A stretch of DNA of 64,000 bases, taken from contig JABTUU010000002.1 of the NCBI GenBank assembly GCA_015075275.1, positions 186,001 through 250,000 of the forward strand, written 5' to 3'. Shown here in pieces: positions 25,816 to 33,449 of the stretch. The stretch's first letter is position 1. Each line of letters starts with the position of its first letter. The position numbers were made by a program, and so were the translations under genes. The notes beneath the pieces are model-generated. The model searched no databases. It had not been told where the DNA came from and was given only the letters and a program-made list of their open reading frames with translations. Origin of the DNA: Anaerolineales bacterium (GTDB lineage Bacteria; Chloroflexota; Anaerolineae; Anaerolineales; Villigracilaceae).

Positions 25816-26394
25816 ATGATAATCCTTCGGCTTCGTTCAGGACGTTTTTTTCTCAGTCAACGCCTAATTCTCCTAATCGCAATCTCTCTCCTATCAGCCT
25901 GCGCTTCTGCCGCTGCACCCGTGCCGTTCATCCCGCCGACCGCGCCAGTTGCGCTCATCCAACCGACCTTCATCATCAACCCGACTGAAAACGCAGTCGT
26001 CCATCAGCCAACGCCGCTGGCGACGCTCCCCCCCACCGAACGCGCCGCTGAGAGTTGCGTCAACAACCTGACCTTTGCCGAAGACCTCACCGTCTCAGAT
26101 TATTCCTATATTGCCTACGGCGCAAGCATAGACAAGCGCTGGCTCGTCCAAAACAGCGGAACTTGCAACTGGGACGAGACCTATCGTTTACGGCACATCG
26201 GCGGCGCGGCTCTCGGCGCGCCCGAAGAGATCATGCTCTACCCGGCAAAATCGGGCGCGCAAGCCATCGTTCAAATCTTCTTTACCGCGCCCTTCGCCGA
26301 CGGCGAATACGTCTCCGCCTGGCAGGCGTTCGACCCTTACGGCTTCGCGTTCGGCGACCCGCTCTTTCTTCGGATCGAAGTCGCCGCGCCATAA
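25816..26394 (+). CDS. NBR1-Ig-like domain lipoprotein
   Basis: 192 residues. Signal peptide with lipobox SLLSAC, a Pro-rich linker, then an Ig-like domain of the NBR1 type: LTVSDYSYIAYGASIDKRWL, VQNSGTCNWDETYRLRHIGG, AQAIVQIFFTAPFADGEYVS and the WQAFDPYGFAFGDPLFLRIE end. The conserved Trp and Asn-Ser-Gly-Thr-Cys-x-Trp block is diagnostic. Such domains are abundant in Anaerolineae surface proteins, probably for binding. The only in-frame ATG that gives a signal peptide directly abuts the T-tract of the recA terminator, so its promoter must lie further up or the start is a later non-ATG codon. Confidence 0.78.
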   Translation: MIILRLRSGRFFLSQRLILLIAISLLSACASAAAPVPFIPPTAPVALIQPTFIINPTENAVVHQPTPLATLPPTERAAESCVNNLTFAEDLTVSDYSYIAYGASIDKRWLVQNSGTCNWDETYRLRHIGGAALGAPEEIMLYPAKSGAQAIVQIFFTAPFADGEYVSAWQAFDPYGFAFGDPLFLRIEVAAP

Positions 26395-26448
26395 CCCAAG
26401 TTTCGCGCTGCTTCGCAGGATTTATTTAAGAATTCGCGGCAAAAGGTT

Positions 26449-26479
26449 TTGACCCGCGCAAGTCGTAAACAAGTATAAT
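26449..26479 (+). promoter_or_regulatory. Promoter of the SRPBCC gene, leaderless layout
   Basis: TTGACC (26449-26454), 19-nt spacer, perfect TATAAT (26474-26479), then 6 nt to the ATG at 26486. No Shine-Dalgarno. Confidence 0.55.
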
Positions 26480-26485
26480 CACATC

Positions 26486-26935
26486 ATGAAACAGGGAACC
26501 TTCGAAAAAGAGATCTTCATCAAAGCAGACGCGAAAATCGTCTTCGCCATCGTCTCGGAATTCAGTCAACATCACAAAGTTCACCCGCTCATTCAGAAAG
26601 TGGAACGCGTCGCCGATGCGCCTCAAGGCGTTAAACGCTACTTGATCACCGACAGTTTACAATGGGGACCGTTCAAATTCAAGATCAAGTATCGAGCCGA
26701 TATCGTTTCCATGACTGAAGATACGGTTCACACCGAAGCGTATCAAGCGCCGCAGACCTACATCTCAAACGTAACGACCGTAACGCCGCAAGCGGACGGC
26801 GTGCGCCTGCATGAAACCGTCACGCTCAAAGCGCCGAATCTCTTATTCGGCTACGCTTTCCAACAAGCGGAAATCGCGCATGAAGAAATGCTGAAACGCA
26901 TCAAAGCCTTCGCCGAACAAAGCGGAAAACCGTAA
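26486..26935 (+). CDS. SRPBCC / polyketide-cyclase-like protein
   Basis: 149 residues, single START-like domain: FEKEIFIKADAKIVFAIVSE at the N terminus, then HPLIQKVERVADAPQGVKRY, DIVSMTEDTVHTEAYQAP and a C-terminal long helix EIAHEEMLKRIKAFAEQ. These proteins have a hydrophobic cavity and bind or modify lipids and aromatic molecules. No specific ligand can be proposed. Transcribed alone with a probable leaderless start. Confidence 0.82.
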   Translation: MKQGTFEKEIFIKADAKIVFAIVSEFSQHHKVHPLIQKVERVADAPQGVKRYLITDSLQWGPFKFKIKYRADIVSMTEDTVHTEAYQAPQTYISNVTTVTPQADGVRLHETVTLKAPNLLFGYAFQQAEIAHEEMLKRIKAFAEQSGKP

Positions 26936-27082
26936 CGTCGTATTAATCTCAGACATAAAAAACCCTGATAGAATCAAAACTGAAAAGTTCTCACGATCTT
27001 TTTCAGACTTATTCCGCAGCGCCGACTCGATGAAACGTCCTTTAGGGCAAAAGCCAGCGCCGCCAAAGGACGTTATCCTTCC

Positions 27083-28273
27083 ATGCACTATAACCTCCGC
27101 CTGTTCTGGCGCACGTTCTATCGCTCGTTCTTCGCCTCAAAAGACTCACCCGCCCCGCTCAACCGCAGACGCTTGCTCTTCCTTATTTTTTTCTACGCGG
27201 TCTGGCCCCTCGGCTCGTTGTTCCATTGGTTCTGCTTCTGGCTCGACGACATTCTCTTCCCCGCGCACAAAACGCATCCTATTGAAAAGCCGCTGTTCAT
27301 CATCGGCAACTTGCGGAGCGGCTCCACGTTTCTTCACCGCCTGCTCTCGCGCGATTCGACCTTCACCAGCCTCACCACGTGGGATATTTACCTGACCCCG
27401 TCCGTCGTTCAGAAGAAATTTACGCAATTCGTCTCGCGCCTCGACAAAAAACTGGGCGGGCATTTGCATCGCGCCCTCTATGCCTTCGACCGCCGCACAC
27501 TCGGTCAAATCAAAATCCATCCCATCTCGTTCTTCCAACCCGAAGAAGACGAAAACATCCTCATGCACGCTTGGGATTCGTTCTGGGGCACGTTCCTCTT
27601 CCCCTTCATGGATGAGTTTCCGGACTACCAGCATTTCGACGAGGCGCTGTCGCCCAAACACAAACGCCAGATCATGGCGTTCTACAAATCCATGTTACAA
27701 CGGCATCTCTACGCGACAGGCAAAAAATATTACGTGGCAAAAGCCCCCGCCTTCAGCGCGAAGATCGAGAGCCTTGCCGAATTCTTCCCCGACGCGCGCA
27801 TCATCTGCCTCGTCCGCAACCCGCTCGACATGCTCCCCTCCACCGTCTCGTGGATTCATTACTCCCGCGCCGTCTTCACAGGTCCGCATGACAACTATAT
27901 TTATCTGGATGAAATCCTCGACCTGACTCAATACTGGTACCGCCACCCTCTACAATACCTCGACGCGCATCCTTCGCCCCGCAGCCTGATTCTCAGCTAC
28001 GACGACCTGATCCAACGCCCCGAGCAAGTCATCCGCGGATTCTACGAACAGTTCGGCTACCCCGATAAACCGGGCTTGGAAAGAATCGTGGACGAAGCCG
28101 TGAAAGAGACGCTCGCCTTCCGCAGTGATCATTCCTATTCATACGAAGAGATGGGCTTCACCCGCGAACAGATCGTCGAACTCTACGCCGACATCTTCGA
28201 ACGCTTCGGCTTCGACAAACGCGAGCACGAGATGGCGGGGGTTAGAAAAAAACAGGTTATTGAACTGGATTAG
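27083..28273 (+). CDS. Sulfotransferase-family protein
   Basis: 396 residues, soluble apart from one hydrophobic N-terminal segment (RRLLFLIFFYAVWPLGSLFH), so probably membrane-associated. The PAPS-binding 5'-PSB loop reads IIGNLRSGSTFLHRLLSRD and the 3'-PB region ARIICLVRNPLDMLPSTVSW, then SYDDLIQRPEQVIRGFYEQFG. This is the Sulfotransfer_3 pattern, transferring sulfate from PAPS to a glycan, lipid or alcohol. The substrate is unknown. It could sulfate the surface glycans made elsewhere in the window, but it is not in either glycan cluster. Confidence 0.85.
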   Translation: MHYNLRLFWRTFYRSFFASKDSPAPLNRRRLLFLIFFYAVWPLGSLFHWFCFWLDDILFPAHKTHPIEKPLFIIGNLRSGSTFLHRLLSRDSTFTSLTTWDIYLTPSVVQKKFTQFVSRLDKKLGGHLHRALYAFDRRTLGQIKIHPISFFQPEEDENILMHAWDSFWGTFLFPFMDEFPDYQHFDEALSPKHKRQIMAFYKSMLQRHLYATGKKYYVAKAPAFSAKIESLAEFFPDARIICLVRNPLDMLPSTVSWIHYSRAVFTGPHDNYIYLDEILDLTQYWYRHPLQYLDAHPSPRSLILSYDDLIQRPEQVIRGFYEQFGYPDKPGLERIVDEAVKETLAFRSDHSYSYEEMGFTREQIVELYADIFERFGFDKREHEMAGVRKKQVIELD

Positions 28274-28546
28274 CCCCCAGCTACAAAAATTCTCTGCCGA
28301 GGTGTTGCATTTGATCGCGCAATTCTTGACATACCCCTGCGTCTCGCACTGGTTCTTGTCTGTCAAAGTCTTGCAGTTGATCGGGTTGAGCGAGGTGTTG
28401 CAGCTCGACTGCCCGCCACCGATACAAGAGTTACCCAGCCCACATGGAGCATTATCAATACAACTTACTGTACTATCATTCGAACAATACCCTGCCGTGG
28501 TGAGTCCACCACACGGGATCGTCCCCGTACACGCCTGCGCATGACT
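28274..28546 (-). pseudogene. Cysteine-rich reading frame without own start or stop
   Basis: Reading the minus strand from just after the TAG at 28549-28547 gives an uninterrupted frame with about 14 cysteines in 90 codons: SHAQACTGTIPCGG, GYCSNDSTVSCIDNAPCG, GNSCIGGGQSSCNTS, NCKTLTDKNQCETQG and VKNCAIKCNTSAENFC. Spacing and composition look like a secreted disulfide-rich domain. There is no start codon after the TAG and the frame runs on into the sulfotransferase gene to 28139. A one-base change in the T5 run near 28290 would expose a TAA at 28272-28270. It is either the tail of the upstream protein separated by mutations or assembly errors, or a truncated relic. I do not recognise a family. 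Confidence 0.4.
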
Positions 28547-29067
28547 CTACCCACTAATCTCCACGAGACATCCTTCTGTTGTGTTAAATCTACCGCTTTC
28601 CCAGGTAGCCAGCGTTCTCGTGCAATCTGCAAGTCCGCCTTCTTATAACAATCGTTGGGTTGAGGGTTGTTCCCCTGCAGGGCAAGGCAGAGGTACATAT
28701 ACAGGTCGCGGGTATAGCTACCATTACCCTTGTCACTCTTATAATTCTCCCTCTGCACTGGGTCATACTGTATAGTCATCACGAGATCATCCCCTTGCGT
28801 TATTGCCGAGGCGCTCTGGAACACCATATTATCCTTGCCCGTATGCTGGTAGCCCGTCTGCACTTGGTCCACGAATGATATCTTGATGCCGTTGTACCGC
28901 TTGCCATACCCATTCGCCATGAGATACCAGTTAGCCCGCAGTGTGTTGACCCGATACTCATATCCTGCTACCGTCGAGTTGGTCGTAAAAGGCACGAGTA
29001 GCGCGAGGCACGCAAGTCCCGCAACAGCGAGCAATAACACAGAGAATAATAAAATCTTGCCCCTCAC
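28547..29067 (-). pseudogene. Frameshifted membrane-anchored extracellular protein
   Basis: Starts with a hydrophobic anchor (VRGKILLFSVLLLAVAGLAC) and continues with YRVNTLRANWYLMANGYGKR, ISFVDQVQTGYQHTGKD and DLVMTIQYDPVQRENY up to NDCYKK near 28645. From there a shift to another frame gives EGGLADCTRTLATWESGRFN and TTEGCLVEISG before a TAG at 28549-28547, which reads much more like protein than the unshifted frame (RRRVRGRSRVV). I therefore infer a one-base indel at the AAGAAG around 28645-28650. The start is uncertain; GTG at 29067 with GGGTGA upstream is used, GTG at 29076 or TTG at 29100 are alternatives. Function unknown. It follows the lipoprotein gene. Confidence 0.5.
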
Positions 29068-29107
29068 ACTACTCACCCTATCATACTTGGCAGAACACAA
29101 TCAACTG

Positions 29108-30118
29108 CTAGTCATCTATCCACATTGGTGGCTTGGCGCTATGATCCCCATCCTCATATCTCTTGAGCCATTCTGTATAAAGTGGCACAATTCCCACGCT
29201 AAAGTCAGTATATTTTTTCTCAACCTTGGCACTATCTCTAATACACGCTGCTATCCCAACATTGGTCGCAAGACACTCATTTGGATTTAAACCGATTCTT
29301 GCTGTACCAGTAACTAAGGCGTAAGCCAGATTTGGACCAATAATATATGGTTTATTAGCGGCCTTAGCTTTTGGATCCATCCATTGTTCAATGATAGCCT
29401 CAAAATCATTTCCTATACTCCACACCATTCCATTTTTATCGATATAGAAAAGGTTAGAATGCTCAGTAGATCCCTTTAACGGCAACTCTTTATATTTATT
29501 ATCCGAGATCACTTTGGCATAGCCCGCTGTTGGATTGACCGTCGCCTTGAGGTCAAAGAATCCAGTCTTAGGGTTGTACTGCGGGATCTCAAATCCGCCC
29601 CGCCCCGCCTTAAGTAACTCCACATACTGCTCGAGCGTTATGTCGCGGTCAGCCTCGTTGCCGTACTCCCTGTAGTGGATCCACATGTACTTGATGTGTT
29701 GCTTGGCGTACTCGTCCCACGCCTCCTGCGTCGCGCCGATGCCTTTGATATGGTACTTGCCGTAGGCGATGCCCTTCTCTGGGATTACGGTGATGGGGAT
29801 GCCTATCCCGTAGGCGTTGCCCCACTCTGTCTTTTGGTATTTTGTCGCCAGATCGAGCTTGTATTCTGAGTTCTTGAGCTCCTCGGGGATGATGATTCCA
29901 CTTGCCTGGAGTTTCTCTCCTACATTCGGGTCTATCGCGCCGTAGGAGGGGAGGGTTGGTTCAGGCGTGTTCGTCGAAGTTGGAATAGATGCTGGCGTGG
30001 AGGTTGGCGTCGAAGTCTGAGGGATGACTATCGCCTGCGGCGCGGGCGCAGTCGTTGGGCTGGCGCAACCAGCCAAAATCATCGCTAGCGCTAACGCAAA
30101 ACTGATTGTCTTCCGCAT
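29108..30118 (-). CDS. Lipoprotein of unknown function
   Basis: 336 residues from the ATG at 30118 (TTGGAGG 6 nt upstream). Signal peptide with lipobox ILAGC, a Thr/Pro/Ser linker (STPTSTPASIPTSTNTPEP), then a globular part with GAIDPNVGEKLQASGIIIPE, YGIGIPITVIPEKGIAYGKY, YMWIHYREYGNEADRDITLE and NLFYIDKNGMVWSIGNDFEA. Two close cysteines near the end (NECLATNVGIAACIRDS) could form a disulfide. I do not recognise the domain. Base composition of this gene and the next two frames is more AT-rich than the flanking genes, which suggests an acquired patch. Confidence 0.75.
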   Translation of the reverse strand: MRKTISFALALAMILAGCASPTTAPAPQAIVIPQTSTPTSTPASIPTSTNTPEPTLPSYGAIDPNVGEKLQASGIIIPEELKNSEYKLDLATKYQKTEWGNAYGIGIPITVIPEKGIAYGKYHIKGIGATQEAWDEYAKQHIKYMWIHYREYGNEADRDITLEQYVELLKAGRGGFEIPQYNPKTGFFDLKATVNPTAGYAKVISDNKYKELPLKGSTEHSNLFYIDKNGMVWSIGNDFEAIIEQWMDPKAKAANKPYIIGPNLAYALVTGTARIGLNPNECLATNVGIAACIRDSAKVEKKYTDFSVGIVPLYTEWLKRYEDGDHSAKPPMWIDD

Positions 30119-30139
30119 GTTGACCTCCAAGAAAGCGAA

Positions 30140-31063
30140 CTATATCGTTCCCAGCGCCTCACGAGTCTGTTCTACATCATCTTGGATCTGCGCCGTCAGC
30201 GCTTCCGCCGAATTATATTTCAATTCATCGCGCAGCCGAACGATAAATTCAAGCCGAAGCGTTTCATCATAAATATCGCGATCGAAATCAAGCAGGTACG
30301 CTTCCACGCTCAGCGAACTTCTATCAGGCGTGAACGTCGGGTTAATGCCGATATTGACCGCGGCTTTATATCTTTGGCTGCCGTAATACGCCCAACAGGC
30401 GTAAATGCCGGCGGCGGGAGTCAACTTCTCCGCCGAATATCCCAAATTAGCGGTGGGAAAGCCGATCGTCCGTCCGCGCTGATCGCCGCGAATCACAACT
30501 CCCTGCAACTGGTAAGGGCGCGTCAACAACCGCGCGGCTTGCGCCATCTCGCCCGCCGCGATTAACGTACGAATCTCGGTGGACGAGATCACGCCGTTTT
30601 CATCGCTCAGAACCGGCGTAACTTCAACGGTATATCCCAACTCCGCACCGATCTCCGTCAAACGCGGGATATCGCCCTCGCGGTCTTTCCCCAGCGTGGA
30701 ATCGTAGCCGAGGATGAAGCGTTCCAGCCTGAAGTGAGAGTGAAGGCGTTGCATGAAATCAAAGGCGGTCATTTTCGCCACGTCGCGGTTAAAGGGATGC
30801 GTAATAACGACGTCCACGCCCAAGCCGCCGAGAAGTTCGGCTCGTTCGTCGGGCAGAGTTAACAATTTAATATCGCTGCGCCCAAATAACGCGGCAGGGT
30901 GCGGGTCGAAAGTCAGCGCGACTGAGATCGTTCCCGCCGCACGCGCACCTTCGACGAGGCGTTGAATCACCCGCTGATGCCCGCGATGTACGCCATCGAA
31001 CGTCCCAACCGTCAGCCACGATCGTTCGACAAAAAACCCTTCTAAAGAGCGGTAATGTTCCAT
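30140..31063 (-). CDS. ribF: Bifunctional riboflavin kinase / FMN adenylyltransferase
   Basis: Converts riboflavin to FMN and then FAD. 307 residues: N-terminal FAD synthetase domain with TVGTFDGVHRGHQ (H26, H29 of the nucleotidyltransferase HxGH), LTFDPHPAALF and ILGYDSTLGKDREG, with SSTEIR; the C-terminal riboflavin kinase domain has GVVIRGDQRGRTIGFPTANL, PAAGIYACWA and AVNIGINPTF. Full family length. Last gene of the nusA operon in this window. A hairpin lies between it and truB. Confidence 0.97.
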   Translation of the reverse strand: MEHYRSLEGFFVERSWLTVGTFDGVHRGHQRVIQRLVEGARAAGTISVALTFDPHPAALFGRSDIKLLTLPDERAELLGGLGVDVVITHPFNRDVAKMTAFDFMQRLHSHFRLERFILGYDSTLGKDREGDIPRLTEIGAELGYTVEVTPVLSDENGVISSTEIRTLIAAGEMAQAARLLTRPYQLQGVVIRGDQRGRTIGFPTANLGYSAEKLTPAAGIYACWAYYGSQRYKAAVNIGINPTFTPDRSSLSVEAYLLDFDRDIYDETLRLEFIVRLRDELKYNSAEALTAQIQDDVEQTREALGTI

Positions 31064-31073
31064 ATAAGAAAAT

Positions 31074-31098
31074 ATTCCAGCGCCGGCGGCGCTGGAAT
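31074..31098 (-). terminator. Hairpin between truB and ribF
   Basis: ATTCCAGCGCC / GGCGCTGGAAT with a 3-nt loop, followed on the minus strand by ATTTTCTTAT and, 11 nt on, the ribF ATG. The U-tract is weak, so it may be a partial terminator or a stabilising hairpin. Confidence 0.5.
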
Positions 31099-31126
31099 GA
31101 TAACCGTTATTTTTCAGCCGTACAAG

Positions 31127-32056
31127 TTAGGCGTCGTTCGTGAAGAAGACTTTCTTCGGCTGCCACATTAGGCTGCCGTCTTCGCCTATTAAGCATTCCA
31201 TCAGCGCGACCAGTTCGCCCTGCGTACTGACGCCGCGCACGCGCGCGCCCACTTCCGAGTCGTCCGCGACCTTCACGCGATGACCGTGACGCACGCCTTC
31301 CACGTCGTCTGGGCTGAGCTCGATGGCGGGCCAATCGCCCAAAGCTTCAGCGGCGGGAATCAGGTATTGGTACCAGTTCCCGGCGGAGAACGCCTCTTGC
31401 AGTTTACGGAGCGGAGTCGCGTCGCGCAACGAAAACCGTCCGCTTTTAGTGCGACGCAAACCCACCAAGTACGCGCCGCAGCCCAACTTCTCGCCGAGAT
31501 CGTTCGCCAGCGAGCGAACGTAGGTGCCGGACGAGCAATGCACGTCAATCACGGCTTCCGGCGGAGCCCATTCCAACACTTCGAGGTGATGCACGGTGAT
31601 CTTACGCGGAGCCAGTTCCACCGGTTCGCCCTGACGCGCCATTTCATAGGCTTTGCGCCCCTGCACTTTGACGGCGGAATACGGCGGCGGCGTTTGCTCG
31701 ATCTCGCCGACGAACGTTTTCAACGCTTCCTCGAATTGCTCTTCAGTCACGTTCACCGGCTGAGCCGACGGCGTCACCCGCCCTTCCGCGTCAAAGGTAT
31801 CGGTTCTGCCTCCCAAGCGGATAATGGCTTGGTAACGTTTATCCGACGCAGACACATATTCGCTCAAGCGGACGGCGGGACCAACTAAAATGACCAGCAC
31901 GCCCGAAGCGCGCGGATCGAGCGTGCCGGTATGACCGGCGCGGCGCAATCCCGTTCCATTTCGAACCGCTTGAACAACATCGTGCGAAGTCATGCCGACG
32001 GGCTTATCCACCACTAACACGCCAGAGATGGCGTTCTTCATATCTTGAGTGTTCAT
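31127..32056 (-). CDS. truB: tRNA pseudouridine(55) synthase TruB
   Basis: Isomerises U55 in the T loop of tRNAs. 309 residues. Catalytic motif AGHTGTLDPRASGVL with D47, preceded by GVLVVDKPVGMTSHDVVQ; later QTPPPYSAVKVQGRKAYEMA and HCSSGTYVRSLANDLG are family blocks. The C terminus (HRVKVADDSEVGARVRGVST) is a PUA-like domain. GAGGAGG sits 5 nt before the ATG at 32056. Part of the nusA-infB operon. Confidence 0.97.
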   Translation of the reverse strand: MNTQDMKNAISGVLVVDKPVGMTSHDVVQAVRNGTGLRRAGHTGTLDPRASGVLVILVGPAVRLSEYVSASDKRYQAIIRLGGRTDTFDAEGRVTPSAQPVNVTEEQFEEALKTFVGEIEQTPPPYSAVKVQGRKAYEMARQGEPVELAPRKITVHHLEVLEWAPPEAVIDVHCSSGTYVRSLANDLGEKLGCGAYLVGLRRTKSGRFSLRDATPLRKLQEAFSAGNWYQYLIPAAEALGDWPAIELSPDDVEGVRHGHRVKVADDSEVGARVRGVSTQGELVALMECLIGEDGSLMWQPKKVFFTNDA

Positions 32057-32109
32057 TTTTCCTCCTCAGGTTTATTTCCGCTCCAAGTATGACATATAAA
32101 TATAAGTAT

Positions 32110-33069
32110 TTAATTAAGATTTAATAGATTCCGGGTAGCCTTAAGTACTGCCTCTCGCACTTCTTCCAAAGCACCGGTGATATCCGCGCCAGCCGCAGCG
32201 GCATGTCCGCCTCCCTGAAAGCTCTTCGCCACCTGCGAAACGTCAAAACTCGCATCCAACGCCCGCCACGAAATTTTTACACGGTTGTCGCTCTGTTCGA
32301 CGAAGATCATGCCCACTTTGTTCCCGTCGATCGCGGAAACCATATTGATCAAGTCTGCGTCGTCGTTGCCGCCGTAACCCGCGCGCTTGCGGTCTTCCAG
32401 CGTAAGCGTCGCCCAGACGATGCCATTCTTCTGTTCCAAACCGGATAAACCCATGCCCCAATATTTCGCCGCCGGGAATGATTTTTTAACCAGCGAGCGC
32501 ATGTAGAGATCAGACAAGTCCACGCCTTTTTCCATCAACGCGGCGCTTAAACGCAACGCAGTTGGGTTCGTATTAGACGTGCGGAAGCCCAGCGTATCGG
32601 TCACAATGCCCACCAGCAACGCGGCGGCGATAGGCTGAGTAATTTCATAGCCCCATTCGGGTAAACGCGCGGCGAGGATCGCGGCGGTCGCCACTTCTTT
32701 TTCTTCGATGAGGTTGAGCGTTCCAAACTGTTCGTTCGTTTTGTGATGGTCTATATTAATGTCCGGCGTGGGAAAACTCTCAAACGGTTTTCCCACGCGT
32801 TTGAAGTCGGCGCAATCTACCGTGATGAAGGTATCGTAGCCTTCCTTAGGCTCGCGCGCGATCAGTTCGCTCCCTTCCAGATAGCGGAAGGACGACGTAA
32901 CGCCGTCGGCAAGGACAATTTGCACCGTTTTCCCGGCGTTTTTCAACGCCAGCCCCAGCGCCAGCGCCGAGCCGATCGCGTCACCGTCGGGGCGAACGTG
33001 CGAAACGATCAGCGCATGCCGCGCTTTTTCCAATCTTTCCTTAATCGAACGGGAGATATCTGCGTTCAT
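32110..33069 (-). CDS. nrnA: DHH/DHHA1 phosphoesterase, NrnA type
   Basis: 319 residues. Degrades short oligoribonucleotides and pAp in the Bacillus NrnA family. Metal-binding motifs: SHVRPDGDAIGS (D28, D30), FITVDCADFKRVG, PDINIDHHKTNEQFG (DHH), then a DHHA1 domain ending KSFQGGGHAAAAGADI. Its start overlaps the rbfA stop by 4 nt (ATGA), so translation is coupled. A DHH gene next to rbfA is a conserved arrangement. Confidence 0.93.
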   Translation of the reverse strand: MNADISRSIKERLEKARHALIVSHVRPDGDAIGSALALGLALKNAGKTVQIVLADGVTSSFRYLEGSELIAREPKEGYDTFITVDCADFKRVGKPFESFPTPDINIDHHKTNEQFGTLNLIEEKEVATAAILAARLPEWGYEITQPIAAALLVGIVTDTLGFRTSNTNPTALRLSAALMEKGVDLSDLYMRSLVKKSFPAAKYWGMGLSGLEQKNGIVWATLTLEDRKRAGYGGNDDADLINMVSAIDGNKVGMIFVEQSDNRVKISWRALDASFDVSQVAKSFQGGGHAAAAGADITGALEEVREAVLKATRNLLNLN

Positions 33070-33443
33070 TTCTTTGAAGCGTCCTCGCGATTCTTATTTT
33101 TCTCCCGCAGTTCAGCCAGCAACCTTTCGATATGATCGGCGTTTTCGGGCGTTACATCCCAATGAAAGCGCAAGCGCGGAAAAGAACGCAACTCAATGCG
33201 TTGAGAGAGAGTCCGTCGCAAGAAACTAGAGGCTGATTCCAGCCCGTCCAGAACCTCTTGCGAGCGCGTCGTCCCTTCAATTGCGGAGACGTATACATTC
33301 GCATAGGCGAGTTCTCGATCTACTTTCACGTCCGTGATAAAGATCTGATGCAGGCGTGGATCGCTGATCTCGCGCAACAACATCTCTGAAATCTCACGGC
33401 GGATTCGGTCGGCGATCCGTTGAGTTCGAATAGCGGATGGCAT
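33066..33443 (-). CDS. rbfA: Ribosome-binding factor A
   Basis: 125 residues, single KH-like domain. Begins RTQRIADRIRREISEMLLRE, then LHQIFITDVKVDRELAYANV and SFLRRTLSQRIELRSFPRLR followed by FHWD. Needed for late maturation of the 30S subunit and 16S 5' end processing. Lies 6 nt after infB and overlaps nrnA. Confidence 0.95.
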   Translation of the reverse strand: MPSAIRTQRIADRIRREISEMLLREISDPRLHQIFITDVKVDRELAYANVYVSAIEGTTRSQEVLDGLESASSFLRRTLSQRIELRSFPRLRFHWDVTPENADHIERLLAELREKNKNREDASKK

Positions 33444-33449
33444 GGCAGG

